A DNA stretch of 64,000 nt, taken from the NCBI RefSeq assembly GCF_002355895.1, contig NZ_AP017652.1, forward strand, positions 1,211,001 to 1,275,000. The letters run 5' to 3'. Under the pieces are notes generated by a model that was not told the DNA's origin, searched no databases, and saw only the letters and a list, made by a program, of their open reading frames with translations. Position numbers and translations under genes: made by a program. This document shows positions 10,022 through 18,750 of the stretch, in pieces. Origin of the DNA: Streptococcus sp. NPS 308 (GTDB taxonomy: Bacteria > Bacillota > Bacilli > Lactobacillales > Streptococcaceae). Numbering within the stretch: the first letter of the stretch is position 1; every line of letters begins with the position of its first letter.

Positions 10022-10717
10022 TCAATCAAAATTAAGCTTTTTCTTTCCTTTTTTCCTCCAAGAAGCAAAAACCATACTAAGGTAAAAGATGCTCATCATC
10101 ACTGGAACACCTAGAATCGTCTTTTCATGATAGAAAATCGTCAAGTAAGCTGAAAAGACAACTCCAAGAACAAAGCTGGTAAGTAGGCTAACGAAAATCA
10201 AGGCTTCTCGCAGGAAGGGCGTATGCTTGGTTCGGAAATAATCCCCAAAAGCCAACATGGTTCGTTTAATATTCCCAGTCATAAAAGCATTATTATAGGC
10301 AATCCCTGACACTTCTCCAAAGGCTGTTGTCACCAATCCCATACAAAAAGCTAAAGGTGGGACTAAGTAGATATTGTCAACTGACAAGGGAACAAAGCCA
10401 ATGATTATGGATAAGACCGCGAGTGGAATCAAGGACAAAATCGGCTTTTTTACTATTCGGAGTTTTTCTTTATACAATGTCAGTAAAAAGACCCCCATCA
10501 TAAAGGAAAGCAAGGTCATTACTTTAGCACTGGCATCCGAGACATTCTGTTGAATGAGTCCTACAGAAAGAAAAACCACATTCCCAGTTTGACCTGCTAC
10601 AAGTGTATTCCCTCGAACGATGAAGGTATAGGCATCGACATATCCTGCACAAAAGGTCAAAAAAAGCGCTAGTCTTTTAGACTGACGAGATATTTTTCTT
10701 ATTGGTAATAATCTCAT
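10022..10717 (-). CDS. YoaK/DUF1275-family membrane protein
   Basis: 231 aa from the ATG at 10717, which has GGGAG six bases before it; a frame from 10729 gives four more residues but lacks a site. Six or seven hydrophobic segments are visible. The start region LTFCAGYVDAYTFIVRGNTLVAGQTGNVV is the DUF1275 signature (YoaK family). Function of the family is unknown; it is an inner-membrane protein with conserved glycines and an aspartate in the first segment. Monocistronic, divergent from the Gfo/Idh gene. Confidence 0.85.
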   Translation of the reverse strand: MRLLPIRKISRQSKRLALFLTFCAGYVDAYTFIVRGNTLVAGQTGNVVFLSVGLIQQNVSDASAKVMTLLSFMMGVFLLTLYKEKLRIVKKPILSLIPLAVLSIIIGFVPLSVDNIYLVPPLAFCMGLVTTAFGEVSGIAYNNAFMTGNIKRTMLAFGDYFRTKHTPFLREALIFVSLLTSFVLGVVFSAYLTIFYHEKTILGVPVMMSIFYLSMVFASWRKKGKKKLNFD

Positions 10718-10809
10718 TATCTCTCCCATTTCAGTTTCATTTACTCATTTCAATATTGTACCACTTTCTTTGAGAAAAGCGTAGTCCATTTGAAAATTTT
10801 TACCATCTG

Positions 10810-10839
10810 TTGGATAGTCCTTCTTTTCTATGTTATAAT
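10810..10839 (+). promoter_or_regulatory. Promoter of the oxidoreductase-helicase pair
   Basis: -35 TTGGAT (10810-10815), 18-base spacer, -10 TATAAT (10834-10839). Confidence 0.7.
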
Positions 10840-10873
10840 GAAGGAAGGATTTAAAGTCGGAAAAGGAGTATCT

Positions 10874-11851
10874 ATGTTTAAACTAGGTGTCATCGGAACA
10901 GGCGCTATCAGCCATCACTTCATAGAAGCAGCCCATGCCAGTGGCCAATACCAGCTGGTCGCTGTCTACTCTAGAAAACTAGAAACTGCCGCAACCTTTG
11001 CTTCTCGATATCAAGATATCCAGCTCTTTGATCAATTAGAGGGCTTCTTCAAGAGCTCCTTTGATGTAGTTTATATCGCCAGCCCAAACTCCTTGCATTT
11101 TGTTCAAGCCAAGGCTGCCTTGTCTTATGGCAAGCATGTCATTCTTGAAAAGCCAGCTGTCACTCAGCCACATGAATGGCTGGATTTGAGACAGACAGCT
11201 GAGAAAAATCACTGTTTTATCTTTGAAGCGGCTCGTAATTACCACGAAGAAGCTTTTACCACTATCAAAAACTTTTTAGCAGACAAGCAAGTGCTGGGAG
11301 CAGATTTCAACTATGCCAAGTATTCTTCCAAGATGCCTGACTTGTTAGCAGGACAGACTCCCAATGTCTTTTCAGACCGTTTTGCTGGCGGTGCCCTTAT
11401 GGACTTGGGGATTTATCCTCTCTATGCTGCTATTCGCCTTTTTGGAAAGGCTCAAGACGCGACTTATCAAGCTCAACAGCTTGACAATAGCATTGACCTA
11501 AATGGAGATGGTATCCTCTTCTACCCAGACTATCAAGTTCATATCAAGGCTGGGAAAAACATCACTTCCAATCTTCCTTGCGAGATTTATACAGCAGATG
11601 GAACCTTGACCCTCAACACGATTGAGCATATCCGTTCAGCTATTTTTACCAACCACCGAGGAAATCAAGTTCAGCTCCCTATCCAACAGGCTTCTCATAC
11701 GATGACTGAGGAAGTTGCTGCGTTTGCACAGATGATCCAGCAACCAGATCAGACACTTTACCAGAACTGGCTGGATGATGCAAGTTCTGTTCATGACCTA
11801 TTATATACCATGCGCCAGTCTGCTGGCATTAGATTTGAGGCAGAAAAATGA
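10874..11851 (+). CDS. Gfo/Idh/MocA-family oxidoreductase
   Basis: 325 aa from the ATG at 10874, preceded by AAAAGGAG (10861-10868); upstream in-frame codons lie between promoter and this site and are unlikely to be used. N-terminal NAD(P)-binding Rossmann domain (GVIGTGAISHHFIEAA), then the family motif EKPAV (about residue 92) and a C-terminal dehydrogenase domain with GGALMDLGIYPLYAAIRLFG. The substrate cannot be told from sequence; sugars or inositol-like compounds are usual. The stop overlaps the helicase start by four bases. Confidence 0.92.
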   Translation: MFKLGVIGTGAISHHFIEAAHASGQYQLVAVYSRKLETAATFASRYQDIQLFDQLEGFFKSSFDVVYIASPNSLHFVQAKAALSYGKHVILEKPAVTQPHEWLDLRQTAEKNHCFIFEAARNYHEEAFTTIKNFLADKQVLGADFNYAKYSSKMPDLLAGQTPNVFSDRFAGGALMDLGIYPLYAAIRLFGKAQDATYQAQQLDNSIDLNGDGILFYPDYQVHIKAGKNITSNLPCEIYTADGTLTLNTIEHIRSAIFTNHRGNQVQLPIQQASHTMTEEVAAFAQMIQQPDQTLYQNWLDDASSVHDLLYTMRQSAGIRFEAEK

Positions 11852-12930
11852 AAACTAAACTACCGACTGAATGGCAAGAACTGAGCGACCAGCTCGGTTT
11901 CCAAGAATTCACTCCCATTCAAACTCAACTATTTGAGCCTATACTTGCTGGAGAAAACCTCCTAGGAGTAAGTCCGACAGGAACTGGTAAGACCCTAGCT
12001 TACCTCCTGCCAAGTCTTCTAAGGCTAAAAAAGAAAAAATCTCAGCAGCTCTTGATTCTAGCACCAAATACCGAACTGGCTGGACAGATTTTTGATGTAT
12101 GTAAAACGTGGGCAGAAGCCATCGGTTTGACTGCTCAGCTCTTCCTATCAGGTTCCAGTCAGAAACGCCAGATTGAACGCCTAAAAAAAGGACCAGAAAT
12201 TCTGATTGGAACTCCTGGCCGTATCTTTGAATTGATTAAATTGAAAAAAATCAAGATGATGAATGTGGAATCCATCATCCTGGATGAATTTGACCAATTG
12301 CTCGATGATTCTCAGATTCACTTTGTCGAGAAAATTACCCACTACGCACCTCGTGACCACCAACTCATCTACATGAGTGCGACGACCAAGTTTGACCAAG
12401 AAAAAATTGCTCCAAACACACGCACCATTGATCTTTCTGACCAAAAACTGGACAACATTCAGCATTTCTACATGCAAGTAGACCAACGTCATCGAGTGGA
12501 TATGCTACGAAAGCTAGCTCATGTTGAGGATTTCCGTGGTCTAGTCTTCTTTAACAGCCTATCAGACCTTGGAAGCGCTGAGGAAAAACTACAGTATCGG
12601 GATATCTTGGCTGTTTCCCTCGCTAGTGACGTCAATGTTAAGTTTAGAAAAGTCATTTTAGAGAAATTCAAGGACAAACAACTAACCCTGCTCCTTGCAA
12701 CTGACCTTCTGGCACGTGGGATTGATATTGATAGTCTAGAATGTGTCGTAAACTTTGATATTCCTAGAGACATCGAAACTTACACTCACCGCGCTGGCCG
12801 TACAGGTCGCATGGGCAAAGAGGGCTATGTGATCACTCTCGTAACCCATCCTGAAGAGCTTAAAAAACTCAAGAAGTTTGCTACAGTTCGAGAAATTGTC
12901 CTAAAAAACCAAGAACTCTATATCAAATAA
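11848..12930 (+). CDS. DEAD-box ATP-dependent RNA helicase
   Basis: 360 aa, shorter than typical (400-550 aa) because it lacks the C-terminal RNA-binding tail. Q motif FQEFTPIQTQLF, Walker A SPTGTGKTLAYLLP (about 47-60), TPGR, motif II written DEFD rather than DEAD, motif III SATT, and motif VI HRAGRTGRMG are all in order. Small DEAD/DEFD helicases of this kind act in ribosome assembly or RNA decay in Firmicutes; which of these applies is not visible. Coupled to the oxidoreductase gene by an ATGA overlap and followed by a terminator. Confidence 0.92.
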   Translation: MKTKLPTEWQELSDQLGFQEFTPIQTQLFEPILAGENLLGVSPTGTGKTLAYLLPSLLRLKKKKSQQLLILAPNTELAGQIFDVCKTWAEAIGLTAQLFLSGSSQKRQIERLKKGPEILIGTPGRIFELIKLKKIKMMNVESIILDEFDQLLDDSQIHFVEKITHYAPRDHQLIYMSATTKFDQEKIAPNTRTIDLSDQKLDNIQHFYMQVDQRHRVDMLRKLAHVEDFRGLVFFNSLSDLGSAEEKLQYRDILAVSLASDVNVKFRKVILEKFKDKQLTLLLATDLLARGIDIDSLECVVNFDIPRDIETYTHRAGRTGRMGKEGYVITLVTHPEELKKLKKFATVREIVLKNQELYIK

Positions 12931-12955
12931 GGTTGGCTCACACCAACCTTTTTTT
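12929..12955 (+). terminator. Terminator after the helicase gene
   Basis: Stem GGTTGG / CCAACC (12931-12948) followed by seven T. Its T run overlaps the stop of the convergent DUF1934 gene. Confidence 0.85.
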
Positions 12956-13331
12956 ATCCCCAAGTAATTTCTAATTGATAGCTGGCAAAAGGGTGTCCCT
13001 CTTGATTTTGTAGTTGATAGGCTAGCTCAATCTTTTGCCCATCCAGTTTGTAGTGACTCGTTTGAATGATAAACTCCTGCATCCCCATTGGAGTCGGAAT
13101 ATAAGCTAAACTATCACTATCCTTGAGAAAACGCATGATGGTTTTGGGACTCGAGAAACGGGTCATCACTAGTTCTTCTTCATGAAACTTGAGAACCACT
13201 TTTTCCTTTTCCTCATTATAGAAAAGCAAATAACGATAATCTCCCTTTTCACGCACTTCCACGTCATAGAGTTGGTCTATGACTTCCAACTGTTCATCAA
13301 ACCGAATCGTATTTCGCATCCGAATCTTCAC
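12954..13331 (-). CDS. DUF1934 (YwiB-like) protein
   Basis: 125 aa. Small soluble beta-barrel protein of the DUF1934 family, distantly lipocalin-like; the function is unknown. Matching features are the start MKIRMRNTIRFDEQLEVIDQ and the alternating beta pattern through YQLEITWG. Monocistronic, convergent with the helicase gene and divergent from the HD hydrolase gene. Confidence 0.85.
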   Translation of the reverse strand: MKIRMRNTIRFDEQLEVIDQLYDVEVREKGDYRYLLFYNEEKEKVVLKFHEEELVMTRFSSPKTIMRFLKDSDSLAYIPTPMGMQEFIIQTSHYKLDGQKIELAYQLQNQEGHPFASYQLEITWG

Positions 13332-13387
13332 ATCAAATCCTCTTTCATGTCTCTTGTCCTACTATTTTACCAAAAAGAGCAGGATTT

Positions 13388-13396
13388 TGCTATAAT
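13388..13396 (+). promoter_or_regulatory. Extended -10 promoter abutting the HD-hydrolase start
   Basis: TGCTATAAT ends at 13396, only six bases before the ATG at 13403. Transcription should begin at or within a base or two of the start codon, and no ribosome binding site is present. Confidence 0.7.
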
Positions 13397-13402
13397 GGTC
13401 AT

Positions 13403-14710
13403 ATGAACGAAAAAGTATTCCGTGACCCAGTTCACAACTATATCCATGTAAATAATCAGGTCATCTATGACTTGATCAATACAAAAGAATTTCAACGGCT
13501 CCGTCGTATCAAACAGTTAGGGACATCTAGCTATACCTTTCATGGTGGAGAGCATAGTCGTTTTTCTCACTGTTTGGGCGTCTATGAAATTGCCCGTCAA
13601 ATCACTGAAATTTTCGAAGAAAAATACCCTGAAGAATGGGATTCCAATGAGTCTCTCTTAACCATGACTGCAGCGCTTCTCCACGACCTTGGACATGGAG
13701 CCTACTCTCATACTTTTGAAAATCTCTTTGACACTGACCATGAGGCTATTACCCAGGAAATTATCCAAAGCCCTGAAACAGAGATTCACCAGGTTCTTTT
13801 ACAGGTCGCTCCAGACTTTCCTAAGAAGGTTGCCAGCGTTATCGACCACACTTATCCAAACAAACAGGTGGTTCAGTTGATTTCTAGTCAGATTGATGCG
13901 GACCGCATGGACTATCTCCTTCGCGACTCCTACTTTACCGGTGCTTTTTATGGCCAGTTTGATCTGACTCGTATCCTTCGTGTTATTCGTCCTGTTGAAA
14001 ATGGAATCGCCTTTCAGCGTAATGGGATGCACGCCATCGAAGATTATGTTCTCAGTCGTTACCAGATGTACATGCAGGTGTATTTCCACCCAGCTACACG
14101 GGCCATGGAGGTTCTTCTGCAAAATCTTTTGAAACGTGCCAAAGAACTCTATCCAGAAAACAAGGACTTCTTTGCCCTAACCTCTCCACACTTACTACCA
14201 TTCTTTGAAAAAAACGTTTGCTTGTCTGATTATCTAGCACTAGATGACGGAGTTATGAATACCTACTTCCAACTCTGGATGACTAGTACAGATAAAATTC
14301 TAGCCGACCTTTCCCAACGTTTTATCAATCGTAAGGTCTTTAAATCTATTACTTTTTCTCAGGAAGACCAAGACCAACTCGCAAGCATGAGACAACTGGT
14401 TGAAGAAATCGGTTTTGATCCAGACTACTATACTGCCATTCATAAGAACTTTGACCTCCCTTATGATATCTATCGTCCCGAATCTGAAAATCCACGGACA
14501 CAGATTGAGATTCTACAGAAAAATGGAGATCTAGCAGAACTCTCTAGTCTGTCTCCTATCGTCCAATCCCTTGCTGGTAGCCGCCACGGAGATAATCGTT
14601 TCTATTTCCCAAAAGAAATGTTAGATCAAAACAGCATCTTCGCAAGTATCACTCAGCAATTTTTACACTTGATTGAGAACGATCATTTTACCCCAAATAA
14701 AAACGAATAG
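13403..14710 (+). CDS. HD-domain phosphohydrolase (YwfO-like)
   Basis: 435 aa. Metal-dependent hydrolase of the dGTPase-like HD superfamily; the family includes dNTP triphosphohydrolases, but the substrate here is inferred. HD residues: H in GEHSRFSHCLGVYEIA, HD in LLHDLGHGAYSHTFE (about residues 91-105) and a later D in SQIDADRMDYLLRDS. The annotated start MNEKVFRDPVHNYIHV matches the family N-terminus, so the start is firm although no ribosome binding site is visible. It is followed nine bases later by yidA. Confidence 0.93.
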   Translation: MNEKVFRDPVHNYIHVNNQVIYDLINTKEFQRLRRIKQLGTSSYTFHGGEHSRFSHCLGVYEIARQITEIFEEKYPEEWDSNESLLTMTAALLHDLGHGAYSHTFENLFDTDHEAITQEIIQSPETEIHQVLLQVAPDFPKKVASVIDHTYPNKQVVQLISSQIDADRMDYLLRDSYFTGAFYGQFDLTRILRVIRPVENGIAFQRNGMHAIEDYVLSRYQMYMQVYFHPATRAMEVLLQNLLKRAKELYPENKDFFALTSPHLLPFFEKNVCLSDYLALDDGVMNTYFQLWMTSTDKILADLSQRFINRKVFKSITFSQEDQDQLASMRQLVEEIGFDPDYYTAIHKNFDLPYDIYRPESENPRTQIEILQKNGDLAELSSLSPIVQSLAGSRHGDNRFYFPKEMLDQNSIFASITQQFLHLIENDHFTPNKNE

Positions 14711-14719
14711 AGGAAATAT

Positions 14720-15526
14720 ATGAGTATTAAACTAATCGCCGTCGATATCGATGGTACCCTGGTTAACAGTAAAAAGGAAATCACTCCTCAAGTCTTTTCT
14801 GCCATCCAAGATGCCAAACAAGCTGGCGTCAAGGTCGTCATTGCAACGGGCCGACCTATCGCAGGCGTTGCCAAACTTCTGGACGACTTACAGTTGAGAG
14901 ACGAGGGTGACTATGTGGTAACCTTCAACGGTGCCCTTGTCCAAGAGACTGCTACTGGTCATGAGATTATCAGCGAATCCTTGACCTATGAGGATTATCT
15001 GGATATGGAATTTCTCAGTCGCAAACTCGGTGTTCACATGCACGCTATTACCAAGGACGGTATCTATACTGCCAATCGCAATATCGGAAAGTACACGGTG
15101 CACGAATCAACCCTCGTCAGCATGCCCATCTTCTACCGCACTCCTGAAGAAATGGCTGACAAGGAAATCGTCAAGTGTATGTTTATCGATGAACCAGAAA
15201 TTCTCGATGCTGCGATTGAAAAGATACCAGCCGAATTTTACGAGCGCTACTCCATCAATAAATCCGCTCCTTTCTACCTTGAGCTCCTTAAAAGGAATGT
15301 AGACAAGGGTTCAGCCATCACTCACTTAGCTGAAAAACTCGGATTGACCAAAGATGAAACCATGGCGATCGGTGACGAAGAAAATGACCGTGCCATGCTG
15401 GAAGTCGTTGGCAACCCCGTTGTTATGGAAAATGGAAATCCAGAACTCAAAAAAATCGCCAAATACATCACCAAAACAAATGACGAATCTGGCGTAGCCC
15501 ATGCTATTCGTACCTGGGTATTGTAG
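14720..15526 (+). CDS. yidA: YidA-like HAD sugar phosphatase (Cof family)
   Basis: 268 aa. Cof-type haloacid dehalogenase phosphatase with broad activity on sugar phosphates. Motif I DIDGTL (residues 9-14), motif II near ATGRP, lysine before KGSAI, and motif III GDEENDRAMLE (about 215) are present; the cap region TANRDIGKYTVHES-like segment resembles E. coli YidA. The ribosome binding site is AGAGGAAATAT. Probably cotranscribed with the HD hydrolase; both act on phosphorylated small molecules. Confidence 0.92.
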   Translation: MSIKLIAVDIDGTLVNSKKEITPQVFSAIQDAKQAGVKVVIATGRPIAGVAKLLDDLQLRDEGDYVVTFNGALVQETATGHEIISESLTYEDYLDMEFLSRKLGVHMHAITKDGIYTANRNIGKYTVHESTLVSMPIFYRTPEEMADKEIVKCMFIDEPEILDAAIEKIPAEFYERYSINKSAPFYLELLKRNVDKGSAITHLAEKLGLTKDETMAIGDEENDRAMLEVVGNPVVMENGNPELKKIAKYITKTNDESGVAHAIRTWVL

Positions 15527-15540
15527 CAAAAGGTAAATAA

Positions 15541-15681
15541 GTTTGCCTTAGTTTCTGCAGAAACCGAACCTGTAGAAACTACCATACCCAACATTTCAAA
15601 TGCAAGGATAACTCCACAAGCACCACCAACTTTCATTTTACGGATTGAACCATAAGCCTTATATTCTTGTCCTTTTTACAT
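15541..15681 (-). pseudogene. Remnant of a YSIRK-type surface-protein signal peptide
   Basis: Leftward, an ATG (15681-15679) is followed at once by an in-frame TAA (15678-15676). The same frame then reads KGQEYKAYGSIRKMKVGG and a hydrophobic stretch ending SVSAET, which is a clear YSIRK-G/S signal peptide. The frame then runs into the antisense of yidA with no mature surface protein. AAAAGGAG lies 12 bases before the ATG. This is the stump of a lost wall-anchored protein gene, also inactivated at codon 2. Confidence 0.6.
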
Positions 15682-15724
15682 TTAATTATTTATCTCCTTT
15701 TCTAAAAACATTTATAACAAATTA

Positions 15725-15760
15725 AAACTCTCAATCACTTGATGGTGAACGAGAGAGTTT
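15725..15760 (-). terminator. Terminator-like hairpin downstream of the choline-binding protein gene
   Basis: Stem of AAACTCTC with GAGAGTTT around 15725-15760; leftward it is followed by moderately U-rich sequence. It overlaps the end of a possible 15-codon ORF (15731-15778) whose ATG has GGAG five bases upstream. In 15527-15826 I otherwise see only the YSIRK remnant. Confidence 0.4.
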
Positions 15761-15795
15761 ATAAACAACTACAATCATATTTTCTCCTTTTCTAC

Positions 15796-15824
15796 AAAAA
15801 AAGAGCCAGTAAAACTGACTCTTA
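15796..15824 (-). terminator. Terminator of the choline-binding protein gene
   Basis: Stem AAGAGCCAGT / ACTGACTCTT (15801-15823) followed leftward by eight U. Confidence 0.85.
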
Positions 15825-15826
15825 AT

Positions 15827-17923
15827 CTATTTCCATCTACCTAAATCATCAACCCAATAGCCTTGTACCCTCTCAGAACGAGCATAGATACCATTAGACT
15901 TCAAATAAAACCATGCTTTATAATAATTATCGTAAATCCATTCACTTTTTGCCATCTTACCATTAGATTTCAGATAATATGAGCCTTGCCATGCACTATT
16001 CGCATAAACTCCATTCGATTTTAGATAATACCACGCTTGATAAGAACTATCATAAATCCATTCACTTTCTGCCATCTTTCCATTAGATTTCAGATAATAT
16101 GAACCCTGCCATGCACTATTCGCATAAACTCCATTCGACTTTAGATAGTACCATGACTTGTAATATGAGTCATAAACCCATTCACTCACAGCCATCTTCC
16201 CATCTGATTTCAAATAATATGAACCTTGCCAAGTATTTTTCAATGGTTGATTATTCTTATAGAAATACCACGTTTTACCTTCTTGAATCCAGCCATTCTT
16301 CTTAAATGAAGGTGCAAGATCAGGCTTAGTTGGATTTTTTTCTACCTTTTTCTCCTTTGATGGAGTTGGTTTTGTCTGAACAGGTTTCTTATTCTGAACA
16401 TATCGTCCAGTACCATCAACATAGTATCGACCATTGTCTACCCATGAATCTGTAACCATTTTTCCATCAGAACCAAACCAATAATCACCTTCCCATGTGT
16501 TTTTTATAGGTCTATTATTCTTATAGAAATACCATGCTGTTCCTTCTTGAACCCAGCCATACTTTTGATTTTTATTTTGAACATATTTTCCTGACTTGTC
16601 AACGTAATAACGTCCATTATCTACCCATGAATCGGTAGCCATTTTTCCGTCAGAACCGAACCAATAATCACTTTCCCATGTGTTTTTTATAGGCCTATTA
16701 TTCTTATAGAAATACCAATCGTTTCCTTCTCTTATCCAGCCTTTTTTCTCTTTTAAGGCTTCTTTCGCTTTACGTTCTTTCTCCTTTTCTTTTTCTTCTT
16801 CTTCGTTTAACTTATCAATTTCTTTAGAGATTTTTTCATATTCTTTATAAGAAATATTTAGTTTTTCCAACTTCCCTTTTTCTACTTCCAACTCTTTCTC
16901 TTTCTTGCCAAGAGTTGATTTTCTGTTACTTTCTGTAGTATTCACAGGAGTTTTTGTACTAAAATTATTCTTAGTTGATTTTGAAATTTGCTTGTCCGAA
17001 ACAGTAATAAAACTCATTTGAGTTCCATCTTTCAACAAGAAAATTGAAAGACCAAAATAATCTACATTATTCGGCTTCCCCCAATTCACTCCAGCAATGG
17101 ATTGAGCATGATAGTATTCATAACCATTATACATAAAATCTAAAATGGCATTATAAATAGTACGTTTTAATTGTGCTTTTGTAACATCATATAAACCCTG
17201 AGTCGTACCTGCGCCATTTTCATAATATTGAGCACCATATTTTTTTTCTTCATCTTCCTTAGTAGAAGTAGGCAACCCATACTCTCTGGCTACCTCATTG
17301 ATTCCTTTTACATAGTGCCAATACTCTACACTTCTATCTGCTTTTTGCATTTTAACAGACAGTTTACTAGCAAAATCAATAGACGATTCAGCAAGAACTA
17401 GTTCCTTAGTTCCCATTTGCCTTCTTACTTGATTTATCATATCAAAGGCAAAATAGTTCAATTCAATCAATACTTCTTTTGGAAGATTATCAAGATCATA
17501 AACTTCAGCTTTATCTGAACCAACAGTTACAAAGTCATTTTTCTGTAAAGCTAACTTCGCACTTTCACTTTTCAGAATTTCTTCTGCCTGATCTCGTTCT
17601 TGTTCACTCTTACTATCATCAAAATTATCCTTTAATGCTTTAACATAAGCAGGACTTACCTTAATAGTATTCTTTTCACTATATGGAACTTTCAAGGCTT
17701 CAACTTGTTTCTTCAAGGTATCAACCTTATTCTCAGACTCAACAAGTGAATACCAACGACCATCACCTAGATAGCCAGTAACACCATTCTTCTTAGCAAG
17801 TTCACTTCTTTGATTATCTAATTCTTTAATCTTAGATTGTCTTGCAGAATCAGCATGAACAACACTACTAAATGCCAACAATATAGCAGTTGATAAAAAA
17901 GCTATTGACTTTTTATATTTCAT
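15827..17923 (-). CDS. SEC10/PgrA-domain choline-binding surface protein
   Basis: 698 aa. A signal peptide (residues 1-25, cut after VVHA) precedes a helical region and a SEC10/PgrA domain of CAP-like character (about 150-330, with FAFDMINQVRRQMG, EYWHYVKGINEVAREYG and ENGAGTTQGLYD). A charged coiled coil (about 345-395, EKEKERKAKEALKEKK) follows. The C-terminus holds many roughly 20-residue choline-binding repeats (GWIREGNDWYFYKNNRPIKN, YYLKSNGKMAESEWIYD), split by a Lys/Pro/Thr linker. There is no LPXTG, so it should bind phosphocholine on teichoic acid. PgrA/SEC10 proteins are usually sortase-anchored, so this is a domain swap. Low GC and an accessory setting suggest acquisition. Confidence 0.9.
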   Translation of the reverse strand: MKYKKSIAFLSTAILLAFSSVVHADSARQSKIKELDNQRSELAKKNGVTGYLGDGRWYSLVESENKVDTLKKQVEALKVPYSEKNTIKVSPAYVKALKDNFDDSKSEQERDQAEEILKSESAKLALQKNDFVTVGSDKAEVYDLDNLPKEVLIELNYFAFDMINQVRRQMGTKELVLAESSIDFASKLSVKMQKADRSVEYWHYVKGINEVAREYGLPTSTKEDEEKKYGAQYYENGAGTTQGLYDVTKAQLKRTIYNAILDFMYNGYEYYHAQSIAGVNWGKPNNVDYFGLSIFLLKDGTQMSFITVSDKQISKSTKNNFSTKTPVNTTESNRKSTLGKKEKELEVEKGKLEKLNISYKEYEKISKEIDKLNEEEEKEKEKERKAKEALKEKKGWIREGNDWYFYKNNRPIKNTWESDYWFGSDGKMATDSWVDNGRYYVDKSGKYVQNKNQKYGWVQEGTAWYFYKNNRPIKNTWEGDYWFGSDGKMVTDSWVDNGRYYVDGTGRYVQNKKPVQTKPTPSKEKKVEKNPTKPDLAPSFKKNGWIQEGKTWYFYKNNQPLKNTWQGSYYLKSDGKMAVSEWVYDSYYKSWYYLKSNGVYANSAWQGSYYLKSNGKMAESEWIYDSSYQAWYYLKSNGVYANSAWQGSYYLKSNGKMAKSEWIYDNYYKAWFYLKSNGIYARSERVQGYWVDDLGRWK
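15961..16245 (-). repeat. 120-bp tandem repeats within the choline-binding domain
   Basis: Nearly identical units begin at 15961 and 16081, with a more diverged start of a third at 16201. Each encodes 40 residues, that is two choline-binding repeats. A separate 183-base periodicity (61 residues) is visible between about 16440 and 16690. Such in-frame repeats can expand or contract by recombination. Confidence 0.85.
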
Positions 17924-17956
17924 TCAAATATCCCCTTTTTTTAAAATGTTATATAC

Positions 17957-17965
17957 ATTATATCA
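17957..17965 (-). promoter_or_regulatory. Extended -10 promoter of the choline-binding protein gene
   Basis: Leftward TGATATAAT, about 35 bases before the ATG, with AAAGGGG as the ribosome binding site. Confidence 0.6.
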
Positions 17966-17993
17966 TATCCCATTAAAAATAAATTTTATTATT

Positions 17994-18251
17994 TTAAAAT
18001 TCAATAATCACTCCATCTTCTCTGAAACGATTATAGGTTCTTTCAATCTTAGACATAATTTTACTGTAATAACTTCGTGTAAGTTGACCTACAGCATACA
18101 ACCGATAATACAAATCATCACAACATTTTTTTGAAGATACATAAACATCAGCACCATTTTTTACATGAGCATAGATTTTCAAATTCCAGCAGAATCGACT
18201 ATAGATTCGGTTATACTCTTTTATGATCCATTCTTCGGAATATGTCCTCAA
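17994..18251 (-). CDS. Hypothetical small basic protein
   Basis: 85 aa, not recognised. Rich in tyrosine, arginine and lysine, with predicted helices and two adjacent cysteines (SSKKCCDDLYYRLYAVG). The only usable start is a TTG at 18251 right behind AAGGAGG, with unusually short spacing (two to three bases). It lies between the choline-binding protein gene and an Xre regulator in the AT-rich accessory patch; a role in a lost mobile element is plausible but unproven. Confidence 0.5.
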   Translation of the reverse strand: MRTYSEEWIIKEYNRIYSRFCWNLKIYAHVKNGADVYVSSKKCCDDLYYRLYAVGQLTRSYYSKIMSKIERTYNRFREDGVIIEF

Positions 18252-18336
18252 ACCCTCCTTATAACCATACTCTTCGATTTTAACACACCTCTTTCCTACT
18301 ACTAAATCTTCTCTGCTAGGTCAAGTAAGAATCGTT

Positions 18337-18711
18337 TCACTTCACCTTATGAACATACTTAGTCTTATCATCTTCAGCAAAGCGAATAGTTTCTTCATAA
18401 CTCTTTCCCTTAGTCAACATTGTTACCAAACCATGAGAAAATTGATGGTGACAACCTAGATTGTCTAAATCCTTTGTAGACAATATTTCTTCACGCTTCA
18501 CAGTGAATTTTTCATCTACATTGATAAAATCATCTATCATACAATTATAATATTTTGCTAGCTTGTAAAGTTTATCAATGCTAGGCTCACGATCACCACT
18601 TTCATAGCGTTTATACGCTTTCTTTTGGATTCCTAAATAATTTGCTAAATCATCCTCTGACTTATTATTTCTTTCTCTATATAGAATCAATGCTTTTGAT
18701 ACGTTTATCAT
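18337..18711 (-). CDS. Xre-family transcriptional regulator
   Basis: 124 aa from the ATG at 18711, chosen because GAGG lies eight bases upstream; a TTG at 18741 would add ten residues. The N-terminal helix-turn-helix (about residues 3-58: KALILYRERNNKSEDDLANYLGIQKKAYKRYESGDREPSIDKL) is a clear Xre/Cro type. The C-terminal 60 residues carry no motif I know. It probably represses its own gene: TATTGTTA-type boxes lie upstream. The target could also include the neighbouring surface protein. Confidence 0.85.
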   Translation of the reverse strand: MINVSKALILYRERNNKSEDDLANYLGIQKKAYKRYESGDREPSIDKLYKLAKYYNCMIDDFINVDEKFTVKREEILSTKDLDNLGCHHQFSHGLVTMLTKGKSYEETIRFAEDDKTKYVHKVK

Positions 18712-18750
18712 TTTTGTTACCTCATTTTCTATCTTCAACACCTCTACTCA

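Noticed and set aside
15322..15636. 104-codon leftward frame covering the YSIRK signal
   Set aside because: Two thirds of it is the antisense of yidA; only the first part is meaningful, and it is treated as a pseudogene stump.
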